Source: Roseofilum acuticapitatum BLCC-M154 (lineage in GTDB: Bacteria > Cyanobacteriota > Cyanobacteriia > Cyanobacteriales > Desertifilaceae). From it: 64,000 nt of DNA. A model generated the notes under the pieces. That model saw only the letters and a program-made list of their open reading frames with translations, was not told the origin of the DNA and ran no database searches. This document shows, piece by piece, positions 16,201 to 25,142 of this stretch (the stretch's first letter is position 1; each line of letters opens with the position of its first letter). Both the position numbers and the translations under genes were made by a program. The stretch is taken from contig NZ_JAQOSP010000101.1 in assembly GCF_030068475.1 (NCBI RefSeq), positions 1 through 64,000 of the forward strand, written 5' to 3'.

Positions 16201-17656
16201 AACAACCCTACAACCCGCCCTCTGGTATAGCCTTGGTGAAGTATTACAAGCCTTATCAGATGCTGGATATCCCAATTTACTGACGAGCGCTGGACTCTGT
16301 TTTTATCGCGGAAAAGCTTATCAAGAAGCCGTAGATTGTTTCACCTCAGTTGAAGCAACAGGACAACGGGAATATTATCTTGCCAAAGCCCAATTAGTCG
16401 GATTTCCTGAAGGCTTAGAATATCTGAAACTGGCCTCTAATAGCCCACAATCAACCCAAGCCAAAATCCCTAGCGATTTAGAGAATCTAATATTTAAAGC
16501 TTGGCAGGAAGCCGGAGCGCCCAAAGATTCTGCTTGGTTACGCTATGTAGCCCCGATTTTGGAAAACCAGAACGCTTACCATCATGCCTTTATGACCTAT
16601 CTGTATTTAGAAGATACAGAAGCCCTAAGTCGCTGTTTTGACCAGATCGAAAATACCAGAGAACAACACCAAGTTTTACCCCTATGGCTACAATATTTGA
16701 TCCGTCGGGAATCTTGGTCAGAATTAGCGACAGTTTTTGAACAATGCACCCGCCAGTTATTAACCGATGAAGTAGAAAAGACTCAAGTTTTGTCATTAAT
16801 TATTTATGACTTAGCCCATTCTAATCTCCGCCCCGATCGCCTTTCTATCTCCGATCGCCAACGCTATGAATATTTGATTAAAGAGCAATTCCTCAACCAA
16901 CCTAACTGGCAAAATTATCTGTTAATGGAACAGGTGGGTATTGCTCTGGAAAAAATTGGCGGTTTGGGAGTCACCCTAGAATTTTATCAAACCTTCTGTG
17001 AAGGAAATTATCCCACCAGTACCCAACAATTTGCCCGCACTCGTTGGTTAGCCACCAAGAAAAAACAGGAAGACTATTACACCACTAAAGGTAAAACCAA
17101 CCGTCTGATCCGCATTCGCTCCGAACTCGCGCAAAAATCCCGGAGTTGGAAAATCTCTCTAGATAGTCTTTCTGCAACCCCTCCCTCTCCTCCCCAACAT
17201 CGTCCTTCTCCTCCCCAACCCCAGCAGAAAAACCGCCCTCTTATGCCAGAGTTGACTCCTACAGAGGCTGAACCCGAATCGATTGGAGTATCCTTAGATA
17301 CGCTTCCTACTGCCAATCGTCATCAGCACAAAGTTCAGATTTTCGGGTTACCCAAAGATGTACAGGTGAGGCAAATTAGCCATGGGGTGCTATGGTTCCC
17401 GATTAAAAATCTGGTGATCAAGGTGAATCCGATCGTAAAACAAGTATTGATTGCGGATACCCTCAGTGGCGATCGCCTGCGGGTGGATTTGATCAACTTT
17501 ACCCTATTATTCAAAACCATTGTGATGAAAGGCACAGGCAAGGAACCCCTCCTCTTTAGCTGCTTTAATGCCAGTTATGAAGGGCGTTTAGAACCTGGCG
17601 ATGATCCCCAACTATTCCTCAAAATTGCTGAACATCAAATTCGCTTAAAATTTTGA
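13217..17656 (+). CDS. Giant SF1 (UvrD-like) helicase/ATPase with TPR-like repeats
   Basis: This 1479-residue protein has four parts. An N-terminal all-alpha/beta region (1-150) of toxin-like size is unassigned. A superfamily 1 helicase core follows: Walker A NGQAGSGKST near 323, Walker B IFCDESQDFT near 533, motif III-like FVFAGDPFQTLNPTGFRW near 575, motif V-like AIAAKGLEFKRVILY near 722 and motif VI-like YVASSRAIERLFVVD near 767. A long helical, TPR-like region rich in AxxYY and WxLGE motifs (about 820-1330) precedes a Pro-rich linker and a C-terminal beta domain (about 1365-1479). Related bacterial proteins resemble eukaryotic TRANK1-like helicases. It may act in DNA repair or defence with the upstream NurA; this is inference. 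Many HIP1 sites indicate an old gene. Confidence 0.75.
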   Translation: MYVYCTDQVQQKAKQHNLQSHINRFCDELWPQSVDQAQAHFKRLYPYLKRKVDHNYRLIARMVRVQGESLGDGVDILALLDILKRGSKDYEHFLRDREGFGQQYLDPQIQPGELEHWVVNQQNLASVPHPVRPLVQENPDLLPWLEPPGWKRENQGPLIYESEIWAGELNSAAMRSHASQYTQLVEVIQSPQPTEQRTQWPGVLLYGEGDRYILFSRILSSERSPSILFLLCPFSHYPTPEDITTIGERTYLYNQNANYLNGHFNLNSITALARRAYPNYLLAHEDWLILEGSPKVNLALSAEEESLLNFVSTPGNHALPLFLNGQAGSGKSTLLFYLFADYCYRKFYYYGDRLLPGNPLFLTYNERLLEVAKDRVQKLLKFHHRFVSQQTDNTPIPNIGHFFKPFQRFLLNLLPPEYTEKYALDRYISFHKFKVLYQHCPLPIAQSYSPERCWHVIRTFIKGYGLEEMTLEDYEFEVPRKERTVPIQEFKDIYTIWQNWYQRKAEELGYWDDQDLIKQVLQLPLDLARYTAIFCDESQDFTRIELQLILRLSIFSRYDLGYQTLENFPFVFAGDPFQTLNPTGFRWDSFKAAFYSEVVIQLDPTRQLGLEMNFQELECNYRSYAPIVKFNNLIQFWRYLLFNHRDLKPQRVWRQGQLLPEKFILEDNLERETFKEYIQNTIIIIPCEEGGEIAYIQKDEVLSEVVEGWSEGEPPKNVLSAIAAKGLEFKRVILYKFGEACHSRFWTLLEADHPELSIEVEYFFNKLYVASSRAIERLFVVDTPLGDRTLWHQINNPQQVETHWEQVKNASEWQQRMQFLQTGTDESAKELQEDDLPSIALAFQTQGLNAQDPKLLRRAKQYYQTIGNLEEGHLCEAWALKFEQQYQKAGSEFWQLGEEEEAWDCFWQGSCWTDLYQWYQDVADRPELGDRHSLEQPLIHFMVSAFDPEAIQTLTQALQVYHHNQTQVLEQHRFSPQWTTAIKTYQQKIEEITEETTLQPALWYSLGEVLQALSDAGYPNLLTSAGLCFYRGKAYQEAVDCFTSVEATGQREYYLAKAQLVGFPEGLEYLKLASNSPQSTQAKIPSDLENLIFKAWQEAGAPKDSAWLRYVAPILENQNAYHHAFMTYLYLEDTEALSRCFDQIENTREQHQVLPLWLQYLIRRESWSELATVFEQCTRQLLTDEVEKTQVLSLIIYDLAHSNLRPDRLSISDRQRYEYLIKEQFLNQPNWQNYLLMEQVGIALEKIGGLGVTLEFYQTFCEGNYPTSTQQFARTRWLATKKKQEDYYTTKGKTNRLIRIRSELAQKSRSWKISLDSLSATPPSPPQHRPSPPQPQQKNRPLMPELTPTEAEPESIGVSLDTLPTANRHQHKVQIFGLPKDVQVRQISHGVLWFPIKNLVIKVNPIVKQVLIADTLSGDRLRVDLINFTLLFKTIVMKGTGKEPLLFSCFNASYEGRLEPGDDPQLFLKIAEHQIRLKF

Positions 17657-17716
17657 TGGATCAATTACAGGGCTTCGCGCTGTATTGGGGGAATGGGGGA
17701 ATGGGGGCTGTAACCC

Positions 17717-17748
17717 AAAAAAATCCTTCTCTAGAAAATAGAGAAGGA
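17717..17748 (-). terminator. Rho-independent terminator of the deoxyhypusine synthase-like gene
   Basis: On the minus strand a 10-bp stem (TCCTTCTCTA at 17724-17733 pairing with TAGAGAAGGA at 17739-17748) is followed by seven T residues. It lies about 40 bp after the stop of the minus-strand gene. Confidence 0.9.
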
Positions 17749-17785
17749 CTAGGGTGAAGAAAAGGTTAATCTTTTAACAGTGACG

Positions 17786-18964
17786 TTATTTACGGATAGG
17801 AGTGCCGCAAGGATATGTTGCCACTGGAGCAGTCGCACTGATTGCTTTTGGTGCAGCGACGATAGGAGCCTTTTGTTGTGCCTGATAATCGGCTTTCAGG
17901 TGGTCTAAAAGTTCCTGACGGCGATCGTACAACCGTTTCAGGGGGCGAGGGGTAGATTGTTTACTCACATAGGAGCTAATCAACGGTAAGGCGATCGTGC
18001 TATCGGTATAGCAAACAATACTATTAGGCAATTCATTCGGGTCTACTTTGCCCCAACTCACCGCTTCTGAAGGGGTGGCTCCCGATAATCCACCCGTATC
18101 GGGGCGAGCATCGGTAATCTGGATAAAATAATCATGACCCCGCTCTTCTAAGCCCAAAACCTCATGAATCTGCGGTTGGGTTTGTAGCAAGAAGTTTTTC
18201 GGCGAACCTCCCCCAATCATCAACGCTGCACTTCTACCTAGAACATCTGGAATCCCCGAATTGCGAGCGCCATAGACAATAGCAGCCGTTTCATTCACAT
18301 CAATGGCTGGATCGAGCATTAACTCCGATCCTTCTAAAGCCAAAGCTGCCACATTCATCCCAATCGAACTATCTCCAGGAGAAGAGGTATAGATGGGAAC
18401 GCCACATTCATAGGCAGTCGAGAGTAAGCAAGGATTTTCAATGCCTAAACGCTGTTCAATTTCCCAGATATACCGCCCCAAATGATAATGAAATTCAGCC
18501 GTTCCCATCCGCTTCTGGAATTCGGGCGCTTTCAAGGTTTGGCGGATAAAGGCATCGGTTTCTAACAGCACATCGTAGTCGAATACGATGTCATAAATGC
18601 GGATATGCCCCTCTTCTCGCAATTTCACATCATCTAAAAAGGGGCTGCCTGCATAGAGGCTCATGCCCAAGCCATAATGCAAATCGTGATATAAATTAGC
18701 TCCCGTGCTAATCATCCAATCAATATAGCCTTGCCGCATTAGGGGGGCAAGAATCCCAACTCCAAATCCGGCGGGAGTCATGGCTCCAGAGAGACTTACA
18801 CCGACAGTTACTCCTGGTTGGATTACTTTCTGGGTGAGCAAGTGGCAAATTTCCCGCAGTCGCGCTGAATTGTACGCGGTGAAGTAGCCATCAATCAAAT
18901 CAACGACACTAATTTCTGTGGGTAAGGGCGCGGGAGCAATTTTATTTTTGAGTAAGCGGGACAT
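17786..18964 (-). CDS. Deoxyhypusine synthase-like enzyme, probably homospermidine-forming
   Basis: This 392-residue enzyme belongs to the deoxyhypusine synthase family. NAD-binding motifs include [20 protein letters not shown] near residue 58 and [14 protein letters not shown] near 87. The catalytic lysine is K306 in SWGKVDP, preceded by [14 protein letters not shown]. Bacteria lack the eIF5A substrate; bacterial relatives (SpeY type) make homospermidine from spermidine and putrescine, or have related polyamine roles, so that is the likely job. The C-terminal tail is extended (Ala/Pro-rich). It is preceded by more than 700 bp of gene-free DNA with a structured element and ends in a strong terminator, so it is transcribed alone. 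Confidence 0.88.
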   Translation of the reverse strand: MSRLLKNKIAPAPLPTEISVVDLIDGYFTAYNSARLREICHLLTQKVIQPGVTVGVSLSGAMTPAGFGVGILAPLMRQGYIDWMISTGANLYHDLHYGLGMSLYAGSPFLDDVKLREEGHIRIYDIVFDYDVLLETDAFIRQTLKAPEFQKRMGTAEFHYHLGRYIWEIEQRLGIENPCLLSTAYECGVPIYTSSPGDSSIGMNVAALALEGSELMLDPAIDVNETAAIVYGARNSGIPDVLGRSAALMIGGGSPKNFLLQTQPQIHEVLGLEERGHDYFIQITDARPDTGGLSGATPSEAVSWGKVDPNELPNSIVCYTDSTIALPLISSYVSKQSTPRPLKRLYDRRQELLDHLKADYQAQQKAPIVAAPKAISATAPVATYPCGTPIRK

Positions 18965-19697
18965 GATGGATTCTCCTATTTTTAAATCGGCTTGATAGGA
19001 CAGCAGTTCTCTGTTACTTCATGGAATCGAAATGATCGAGAATGGCTACACAAAATGAGACCCCGCCAGGTTTTTTTTCTGACTGAAAACTGACCCAAGC
19101 AGTAGTGTCTAGCCATGAGCTTCTAGATTACTCTGGGTTGCTTTCCCTGGGTTTTATAAGGATCTTCAAAGTTTATCGAGTTGGAATTTTAAGCAACTCA
19201 ATAACTATCGACTAACGTTGGACTTTTTGCCCAAGAGGTCATTTTCAGAACTTATTGAGCTGATTGACCGGCCCAGTTTGCCTATGTTATTTGAGGATAA
19301 GGCAAACCTAAATAGTTACAGACCGGTCAGATCAGACTAGGGGGTTCACAGCCATCCACCCAGGAGATTGTAGGGTCACACTTACGTCTACGTTTGAGTT
19401 GAATTTCCAGATACCAAAAGCCTTGCCAGGGGTATCCAGTCAAGGGAGGATAGTTCAATTGTCTTCTTTACACCTATTAGAGATCGCTATTTCTAATGGT
19501 AGCAGAAATTAAAGAAAATTGTCGATTTTTTAAAGTTTGTTGTCTCGATCCCTAGGTAGGGGTGATTTAGGGAGTATGGAGCAGGGATAAGACGGCCATA
19601 GATCCGGATAATTTTTACCAAGATTGAGTCAAAATTAGGTTAAGAACGGGTGAATCTTTGAATAGATTAAGTTTACCTTCTATGAAGGTAATCACGC
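18965..19697 (-). other. Long gene-free region with a nested inverted repeat, upstream of the synthase gene
   Basis: No convincing ORF is seen on either strand. At 19260-19335 two nested inverted repeats occur: outer TGACCGG (19265-19271) with CCGGTCA (19323-19329), extended by CTGAT and GATCAG, and inner GTTTGCCT (19276-19283) with AGGCAAAC (19300-19307). This would fold into a long interrupted hairpin as DNA or RNA. It lies about 300 bp upstream of the synthase start codon and could be a 5' leader, a small RNA or a mobile-repeat relic. Confidence 0.5.
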
Positions 19698-20057
19698 TTA
19701 TTTTCCAAATTTCAGGGCGATCGCCTGTTTCGGAGTAAAGACTTTCCGCACGGCGATCGCGATCCGACTCAGATCCTGATCGAGCAACGGCGGCCAAATG
19801 ACACCTGCTTGTTTATATTGCATAAAAGCTTGGCGAGAATCCATAGCTAATAGATGCAGGGCGCAAACCAAGCGCCGATCTAAGTGTTGCTGCTCCTGGG
19901 ATTGTTCAGCAATAATACTGAGTGCCAATAACAAAGACGTGACTTGTCCGGGAACGGGGGGTTCTCCTGCTCGCAGACGGAGCAAAAAAGCATCAGGATT
20001 TTCGCCCGTTGGTAACCCCTGGGCGATCGCAAACTCACAGGCGGTTTTATAGTCCAT
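19698..20057 (-). CDS. Conserved hypothetical protein
   Basis: This 119-residue soluble helical protein is not recognised with certainty. It begins MDYKTACEFAIAQGLPTGEN, followed by a central segment, PPVPGQVTSLLLALSII, and ends with KVFTPKQAIALKFGK. Small cyanobacterial proteins of this type have no experimentally known role. The ATG at 20057 is chosen, with GGAG upstream; an adjacent TTG adds one residue. It is divergent from the aminotransferase gene and stands apart from the polyamine enzyme downstream. Confidence 0.65.
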   Translation of the reverse strand: MDYKTACEFAIAQGLPTGENPDAFLLRLRAGEPPVPGQVTSLLLALSIIAEQSQEQQHLDRRLVCALHLLAMDSRQAFMQYKQAGVIWPPLLDQDLSRIAIAVRKVFTPKQAIALKFGK

Positions 20058-20180
20058 CAATCAATACTCTCCGAAACGATAAATTTTGATATCAACATCT
20101 CACCCACTCCAATGATTTGCCACTTTCTATCCCTTAATGCCAAACTCGGAAAAGACTAAACTTGCGATTTTCCTTAGCGA

Positions 20181-21326
20181 ATGAACCCATCCTCTGCAAC
20201 CATTCCCTTTGTGGATCTCTCGATCCAACACCAGCCCCTGAAAACTGAGTTCGATCGAGCCATGTTAACCGTCCTTAGACAAGGGGACTTTATTATGGGG
20301 CAAGCGGTCAAAGACTTTGAAAGCGCCTTTGCCGAAAGATCTGGGGTTAAGTATGGTGTTGGAGTTGCTTGTGGAACCGATGCGATCGCCCTCGGCTTAA
20401 AAGCCTGTGGCATCCAACCCGGAGACGAAATCATCTTACCAGCCAACACCTTCATCGCTACCCTAATCGGCGTTCTCCACTCAGGAGCAACCCCCATTTT
20501 AGCCAACTGTGACCCCCAAAGTGCCCTGATCGATCTACAAGCTGCCCAAAAGCTCGTCACCGCCAAAACCAAAGCCATTCTCCCCGTTCATCTCTACGGT
20601 CAAATGGTCTCCCCCGAAGCCCTCCTAGACTTTGCCCAAACCCATAACCTATTTATCTTTGAAGATGCTGCCCAAGCGCATCTCGCCCATCGAGAAGGTT
20701 ATAAGGCGGGTTCTGTCGGTAAAGCCGCAGCCTATAGCTTTTATCCCAGTAAAAATCTAGGGGCATTTGGGGATGGGGGCATGGTCTTAACCCACGATCC
20801 AGAGGTAGCCCAAACCCTGCAAACCCTGAGAAACTACGGAGCGCCTCGCAAGTATTACCACACTGAATTGGGAACCAATAGCCGGTTAGATACTATCCAA
20901 GCGGCGATTCTGAACATCAAATTACCCCACCTGAATACCTGGAATCAACAGCGCAATCAAGCGGCGCAAGAATACGATCGCCTGCTTGCTCCCTTAGCTC
21001 AATCCGGACTCGTACCCATTACCAACTTCAGTGGCTCCGGCCATGTTTATCACCTCTATGTGATTCGCCTCTTAGAAAACTGTGCCATTAATCGGGATAC
21101 CCTCCAAGAAAAACTCCAATCCGCCAATATCCAAACCGGCATTCACTATCCCATTCCCTGCCATCTCCAACCCGCTTATAGCCATCTGGGTTATCATGCG
21201 GGGGACTTTCCTGAAGCCGAACAACTGTGCGAGTCAATCCTGTCTCTACCCATGTTTCCAGGGATTACCTCAGAACAAATTCAGCGAGTTGTTGAGGCGA
21301 TCGCCTCAGCAATTAAGACAGACTAA
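20181..21326 (+). CDS. DegT/DnrJ/EryC1/StrS family sugar aminotransferase
   Basis: This 381-residue PLP-dependent enzyme transfers an amino group to a nucleotide keto-sugar for cell-surface glycans. Visible motifs are VGVACGTDAIALGLKACGI, GDEIILPANTFIAT, FEDAAQAHLA and SFYPSKNLGAFGDGGM, where K191 binds PLP, plus LRNYGAPRKYYH and NSRLDTIQAAIL. Length and motif order are those of a complete enzyme. It starts the polysaccharide and exosortase locus, with 20 bp to the exosortase gene, so the amino-sugar may enter the polymer or glycan handled there. Confidence 0.93.
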   Translation: MNPSSATIPFVDLSIQHQPLKTEFDRAMLTVLRQGDFIMGQAVKDFESAFAERSGVKYGVGVACGTDAIALGLKACGIQPGDEIILPANTFIATLIGVLHSGATPILANCDPQSALIDLQAAQKLVTAKTKAILPVHLYGQMVSPEALLDFAQTHNLFIFEDAAQAHLAHREGYKAGSVGKAAAYSFYPSKNLGAFGDGGMVLTHDPEVAQTLQTLRNYGAPRKYYHTELGTNSRLDTIQAAILNIKLPHLNTWNQQRNQAAQEYDRLLAPLAQSGLVPITNFSGSGHVYHLYVIRLLENCAINRDTLQEKLQSANIQTGIHYPIPCHLQPAYSHLGYHAGDFPEAEQLCESILSLPMFPGITSEQIQRVVEAIASAIKTD

Positions 21327-21345
21327 CCCTATTCCCTAGAAAACC

Positions 21346-22263
21346 ATGACCCAACCCTCCTCCTTCCCCAGTTCCATCCCCAAATCTTGGGTAAACTATG
21401 CCCTCCTAGCCCTCTTTATCCTTCTGTATGCGCCCCTACTCTTCCATTGGTGTGACGGCTGGATTCATAAAAGCATTAGTATTGAACATGAATATTTTAG
21501 CCATGGATTAATCGGCCTCCCCTTTGCCCTCTATATCGCCTTCTGGGAAAAACGGCAGCAATGGACAGAACTCCCAGACACTTTCCATCCCCTAGGAGGC
21601 TTTTTCCTCGGACTTGGTGGAGTGTTTTACATGACTGGATTACCCGATTTGGTTAATCTCTCCTTTCCCCTGATGCTGATTGGGGTCTGTCTGTGGTTAA
21701 AAGGCATACCTGGACTCAAACTACAAACCTTTCCCCTGATTTTAGTTGCCCTAGCCACTCCCACAGAAGTACCCTATTTAATCGAGCCTTATATTCTCCC
21801 CTTACAAAGCTTTATTTCGACCATGGCAGGATTTCTCCTCTCTGGTATCGTGGGAATGGATGTCACGGTTAACGGCATTTATCTCTCCACGGGAGGAAGA
21901 CTGGTTGAAGTGGCTCCCCACTGTGCGGGCTTGAAAATGCTGTTTACAAGTCTCTATGTAGCCTTGATGCTACTTTACTGGACGGGTGCGATCGCCCAGA
22001 AGCGTAAAATTATTGCCTTATTAGCCGGATCGATTGTCATTAGCGTGGTGGCCAATATTATCCGCAATGCCCTACTCACCTATTTTCATGGCACAGGCAA
22101 TGAACCCATGTTTGATTGGTTACATGAAAGTTGGGGCGGAGACCTCTATTCCGCAGGTATGTTAGGTTTGGTGGTGCTTCTGTTGAACTGGATCAATCGT
22201 GATGACTCTTTAGAATCAGAAGAAACGGATGAAACCCTTAAATCCCTCAACTCCGATGAATGA
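21346..22263 (+). CDS. crtB: Exosortase (cyanoexosortase, probably B type)
   Basis: This 305-residue polytopic membrane protein has about eight hydrophobic segments and the exosortase triad: Cys193 in APHCAGLKML, Arg240 in IIRNALLTYF and His260 in DWLHESWGG. Exosortases cleave or transfer PEP-CTERM proteins at the inner membrane and occur beside exopolysaccharide genes. The early EHEYFSHGLIGLPFALYIAF segment and coupling to the next gene match the cyanobacterial exosortases; the B subtype and the symbol are inferred from locus content and could be wrong. It overlaps the next gene by 8 bp (ATGAATGA). No PEP-CTERM substrate gene is visible in this window. Confidence 0.85.
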   Translation: MTQPSSFPSSIPKSWVNYALLALFILLYAPLLFHWCDGWIHKSISIEHEYFSHGLIGLPFALYIAFWEKRQQWTELPDTFHPLGGFFLGLGGVFYMTGLPDLVNLSFPLMLIGVCLWLKGIPGLKLQTFPLILVALATPTEVPYLIEPYILPLQSFISTMAGFLLSGIVGMDVTVNGIYLSTGGRLVEVAPHCAGLKMLFTSLYVALMLLYWTGAIAQKRKIIALLAGSIVISVVANIIRNALLTYFHGTGNEPMFDWLHESWGGDLYSAGMLGLVVLLLNWINRDDSLESEETDETLKSLNSDE

Positions 22264-22984
22264 TGCCCCCCCTCCCCAGATGAGAAAATTGTCTTGGCCT
22301 CTATGGGTATTACTGGCATTTTTGTTGCTCCTTTTGGCCCTAGGTGCGATTCCAGGATACCTGAAGGGGTCATGGGAATGGCGATCGCCGCCCAAAGTCG
22401 TAGCATTAAAAGAATTGCGACAAGTCCGCAAAACCGGATTAACCCTCTCTGGTTGGGAAACCCTTGAGCAGATGGAGATTAATCTGGGGGGTCATCGCTG
22501 GTCTTATCAGCAACTTCAGGGAGACGGGGAAAAACCAGCGATTCTGTTGTTTTTGATCCAAAATTCTGACCTAGACCAACCTAGGGTGGAATGGGTAGAT
22601 GTGAATGGGTTTGTGCAACAGATTTTTAGCAATTGGAAAACGGATTCTCACCAAATCAAAACTTGGGAGGTCAAGACGGATTCTAATCCAGGGGTGAAAG
22701 TGCGATCGCGATTTTTTCGCGGCTGGAATCCCGTGCAAACCTATGCTCTGGTGCAATGGTACGCTTGGCCCACTGGGGGAGATCCGGCTCCGGTGAACTG
22801 GTTTATCGCCGATCGCCTAGCCCAAACAAAAGGCGATCGCGCTCCTTGGATAGCCGTGTCTCTCCTCATTCCCATGGAACATCTGGGAGATTTAGAAGAC
22901 GTTGAAGATATTTCCCAGTCTCTGGTGCAAACCATCCAAACCACCCTCATCGAAACCGTCTTTAGTCAGTCCCCTGTGCAATAA
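22256..22984 (+). CDS. Exosortase system-associated protein
   Basis: This is a 242-residue protein with one N-terminal transmembrane helix (about residues 13-33) and a soluble extracytoplasmic domain. Its WETLEQMEINLGGHRWSYQQL and final APWIAVSLLIPMEH segments resemble the cyanobacterial proteins always paired with exosortases, comparable to EpsI in other bacteria. Translation is coupled to the exosortase: its ATG lies inside the exosortase stop region. An alternative ATG at 22229 would add nine residues. The role is probably in assembly, processing or polymer export. Confidence 0.78.
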   Translation: MNDAPPPQMRKLSWPLWVLLAFLLLLLALGAIPGYLKGSWEWRSPPKVVALKELRQVRKTGLTLSGWETLEQMEINLGGHRWSYQQLQGDGEKPAILLFLIQNSDLDQPRVEWVDVNGFVQQIFSNWKTDSHQIKTWEVKTDSNPGVKVRSRFFRGWNPVQTYALVQWYAWPTGGDPAPVNWFIADRLAQTKGDRAPWIAVSLLIPMEHLGDLEDVEDISQSLVQTIQTTLIETVFSQSPVQ

Positions 22985-22991
22985 ACTCCCT

Positions 22992-24341
22992 ATGGCTAAC
23001 TCTCCGCATTTGCGTATTACCATCAGTTTGACATTAGGTATGGGATTGTTCCTCCCTTCCCAAGCCAAGGGACAACTGCCCCCCATTAATGTGGATCAAC
23101 CCACCTCCGTCGATCAACTCCTCGAAGACGCAAGAGAGAGACTCAGGAATCGAGGGGAAACTCTAGAACTCGACAACGAATTGCCCACCGCTCCGGCTCC
23201 AGAATTTGACGTTTATCGCCTAGGCCCCGGAGATTCAATTACGGTTAATGTCAGCAATTTTCCTGACCTCAATTTTCAAGCTCTCATTGATTTAGACGGA
23301 AATATTATTGTCCCCTTAATGGGACGATTAGCAGTTACAGGCTTAACCCTACCTGAACTAGAGGAAAAAATCCGCTTTGGTTTAAATCAATTTGTCATTG
23401 AACCCAAAGTCTTAGTCACTCTGGGGAATCGTAGAGCGGTAGAAGCGATTATTACCGGTGAAGTCTTTCAGCCCGGAACCTATGCCCTAGGTTTTGCCCC
23501 TTTCCCTGTAGTCTCAGATGCTCTCGTATTAGCCGGTGGAGCGACCCAATCGGCTGACCTGCGAAATATTATCATTCGTCGAACCTTAATCGATGGTTCA
23601 GTCCTAGAAGCCTCCGTCGATTTGCTCACTCCCCTGAAATATGGGCAACGAGTTCGAGACCTACGCATTGAAGATGGAGATGTGATCATTGTCCCTAAAC
23701 TTGACTTTCAGGATCTCGACTACGATCATCAGTTAGCCGCAGAATCCAATTTATCTCAAGCCACGATTAATATTGATGTAGTGCGCTATACGACCAACAA
23801 TGTAGGGTCAATTACCTTACCCAATGGTAGTACCTTTGCTGATGCAATTGCGGCGATCGGGCCCAATTTTGAAGAAGCAAGATTGAGTAAAGTGGGGATC
23901 ATTCGCTTCGATCAAGAACAAGGACGAGTGGTGACCAAAATTATTAATGCTCGCAGTGTGATGTTAGGGGATATTTCCCAAAATGTTCGCTTGCTAGATA
24001 ATGATATTATCGTGGTCAATCGGAACCTATTATCGAGACTCAGCGTAACCCTCACCCGCATTACCAGACCCTTCCAAGATGTCCTCACCTTCATGCTCTT
24101 TTGGCGACAATTCCGAGATAATGTCAACGATGTTTTTACGGTGGATACGAACCTTAATAATTCCTCACCCTCCCCCTCTCCAACTCCTACTCCCACCCCA
24201 GGAACGACTCCCAGCCCAACGCCGGGAACGACTCCGAGTCCAACACCGGGAACTACCCCATCTCCCTCTCCCTCTCCCTCTCCGAGTCCATCCCCTGCAC
24301 CCTCCCCAGCGCCTGCACCCTCCCCCTCTCCCAGTCAGTAA
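22992..24341 (+). CDS. Wza-like polysaccharide export protein
   Basis: This 449-residue export protein has a signal peptide (ITISLTLGMGLFLPSQAKG), then the polysaccharide-export domain YRLGPGDSITVNVSNFPDLN near residue 75. SLBB-type repeats follow (TGEVFQPGTYALGFAPFPVV; VGSITLPNGSTFADAIAAIG), and then a membrane-proximal segment (VTLTRITRPFQDVLTFMLFW). The last 60 residues are a Pro/Ser/Thr low-complexity tail built on PTPGTTPS and SPSPSP units. It forms the outer-membrane or periplasmic channel for polymer with the Wzc-like protein encoded at 25360. It starts seven bases after the previous gene. The tail is unusual for this family. Confidence 0.88.
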   Translation: MANSPHLRITISLTLGMGLFLPSQAKGQLPPINVDQPTSVDQLLEDARERLRNRGETLELDNELPTAPAPEFDVYRLGPGDSITVNVSNFPDLNFQALIDLDGNIIVPLMGRLAVTGLTLPELEEKIRFGLNQFVIEPKVLVTLGNRRAVEAIITGEVFQPGTYALGFAPFPVVSDALVLAGGATQSADLRNIIIRRTLIDGSVLEASVDLLTPLKYGQRVRDLRIEDGDVIIVPKLDFQDLDYDHQLAAESNLSQATINIDVVRYTTNNVGSITLPNGSTFADAIAAIGPNFEEARLSKVGIIRFDQEQGRVVTKIINARSVMLGDISQNVRLLDNDIIVVNRNLLSRLSVTLTRITRPFQDVLTFMLFWRQFRDNVNDVFTVDTNLNNSSPSPSPTPTPTPGTTPSPTPGTTPSPTPGTTPSPSPSPSPSPSPAPSPAPAPSPSPSQ

Positions 24342-24418
24342 GATTGACGATCGCTAATCCTTTGAATACAATCCCCTTAAACAATAGCATTTAAATTCAA
24401 TGTAGCTAAACCTAACTC

Positions 24419-25141
24419 ATGCCACATTTAATTACTAATCGTGCCCGACAACATAATTTTATGAAAGACTACCCTGCCGGACACCTACATTTTGCTTGGG
24501 AATCAGTCAATGCCATTCTTTACATTGTAGGTGGATTAGCTTTTATTGTGGGCAGTGTTTTCTTTTTGCCAGTTTATGAAAGACTAGCCAGCACGGGAGT
24601 ATGGATTTATTTTTTTGGATCTTTCCTATATTTGATTGTTACCCTTCATGATTTGCTTGAATCCATCAATCATCTGAGAAGCCAGAACCCTGTTAAGGGG
24701 ATGGATTTATGTGAATTTTTTTCAGCTATGGTCTACACTAGCGGCACATTCATGTTTATCCTAGGGTGCTTCTTCTTTCTTCCACAAATTGATTTAATGG
24801 TATTGGCTGCTTGGTGTTTCATCATAGGCAGTATATGCTTCTTGATCGGGGCTTGTATTAATGTGTTACAAATCATTCAAGCTGGAACCTTATTGAATCT
24901 ACAGTTATTGAATGCAACTGCCATATGTTTTGTGGTGGGATCTACGTTATTTCTTGTGGCATCAATCCCCTACCTCTGGAAAATTGTAGATCCACAAATT
25001 CAAGTTGAATTGTTCACCTATATGGCTTGGGAATATATTGTAGGAAGTTTTCTCTTTTTCCTGGGTGGAATATTTAACTATTATCGAATTATTAAGGTTA
25101 CAATGCACTACAAGAAAATCGCTTTTATGACAGGAATATAA
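24419..25141 (+). CDS. YrhK-like polytopic membrane protein
   Basis: This 240-residue membrane protein has seven hydrophobic segments in three related blocks, each with a pattern like YIVGGLAFIVGSVFFLP, TFMFILGCFFFLP and FVVGSTLFLVASIPYLW. This matches the YrhK-domain family, whose function is unknown. The region between segments 2 and 3 has a charged loop (HDLLESINHLRSQN). It sits inside the polysaccharide locus but reads as AT-rich and has few HIP1 sites compared with its neighbours, suggesting separate acquisition. A degenerate dehydrogenase tail follows it. Confidence 0.7.
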   Translation: MPHLITNRARQHNFMKDYPAGHLHFAWESVNAILYIVGGLAFIVGSVFFLPVYERLASTGVWIYFFGSFLYLIVTLHDLLESINHLRSQNPVKGMDLCEFFSAMVYTSGTFMFILGCFFFLPQIDLMVLAAWCFIIGSICFLIGACINVLQIIQAGTLLNLQLLNATAICFVVGSTLFLVASIPYLWKIVDPQIQVELFTYMAWEYIVGSFLFFLGGIFNYYRIIKVTMHYKKIAFMTGI

Positions 25142-25142
25142 T

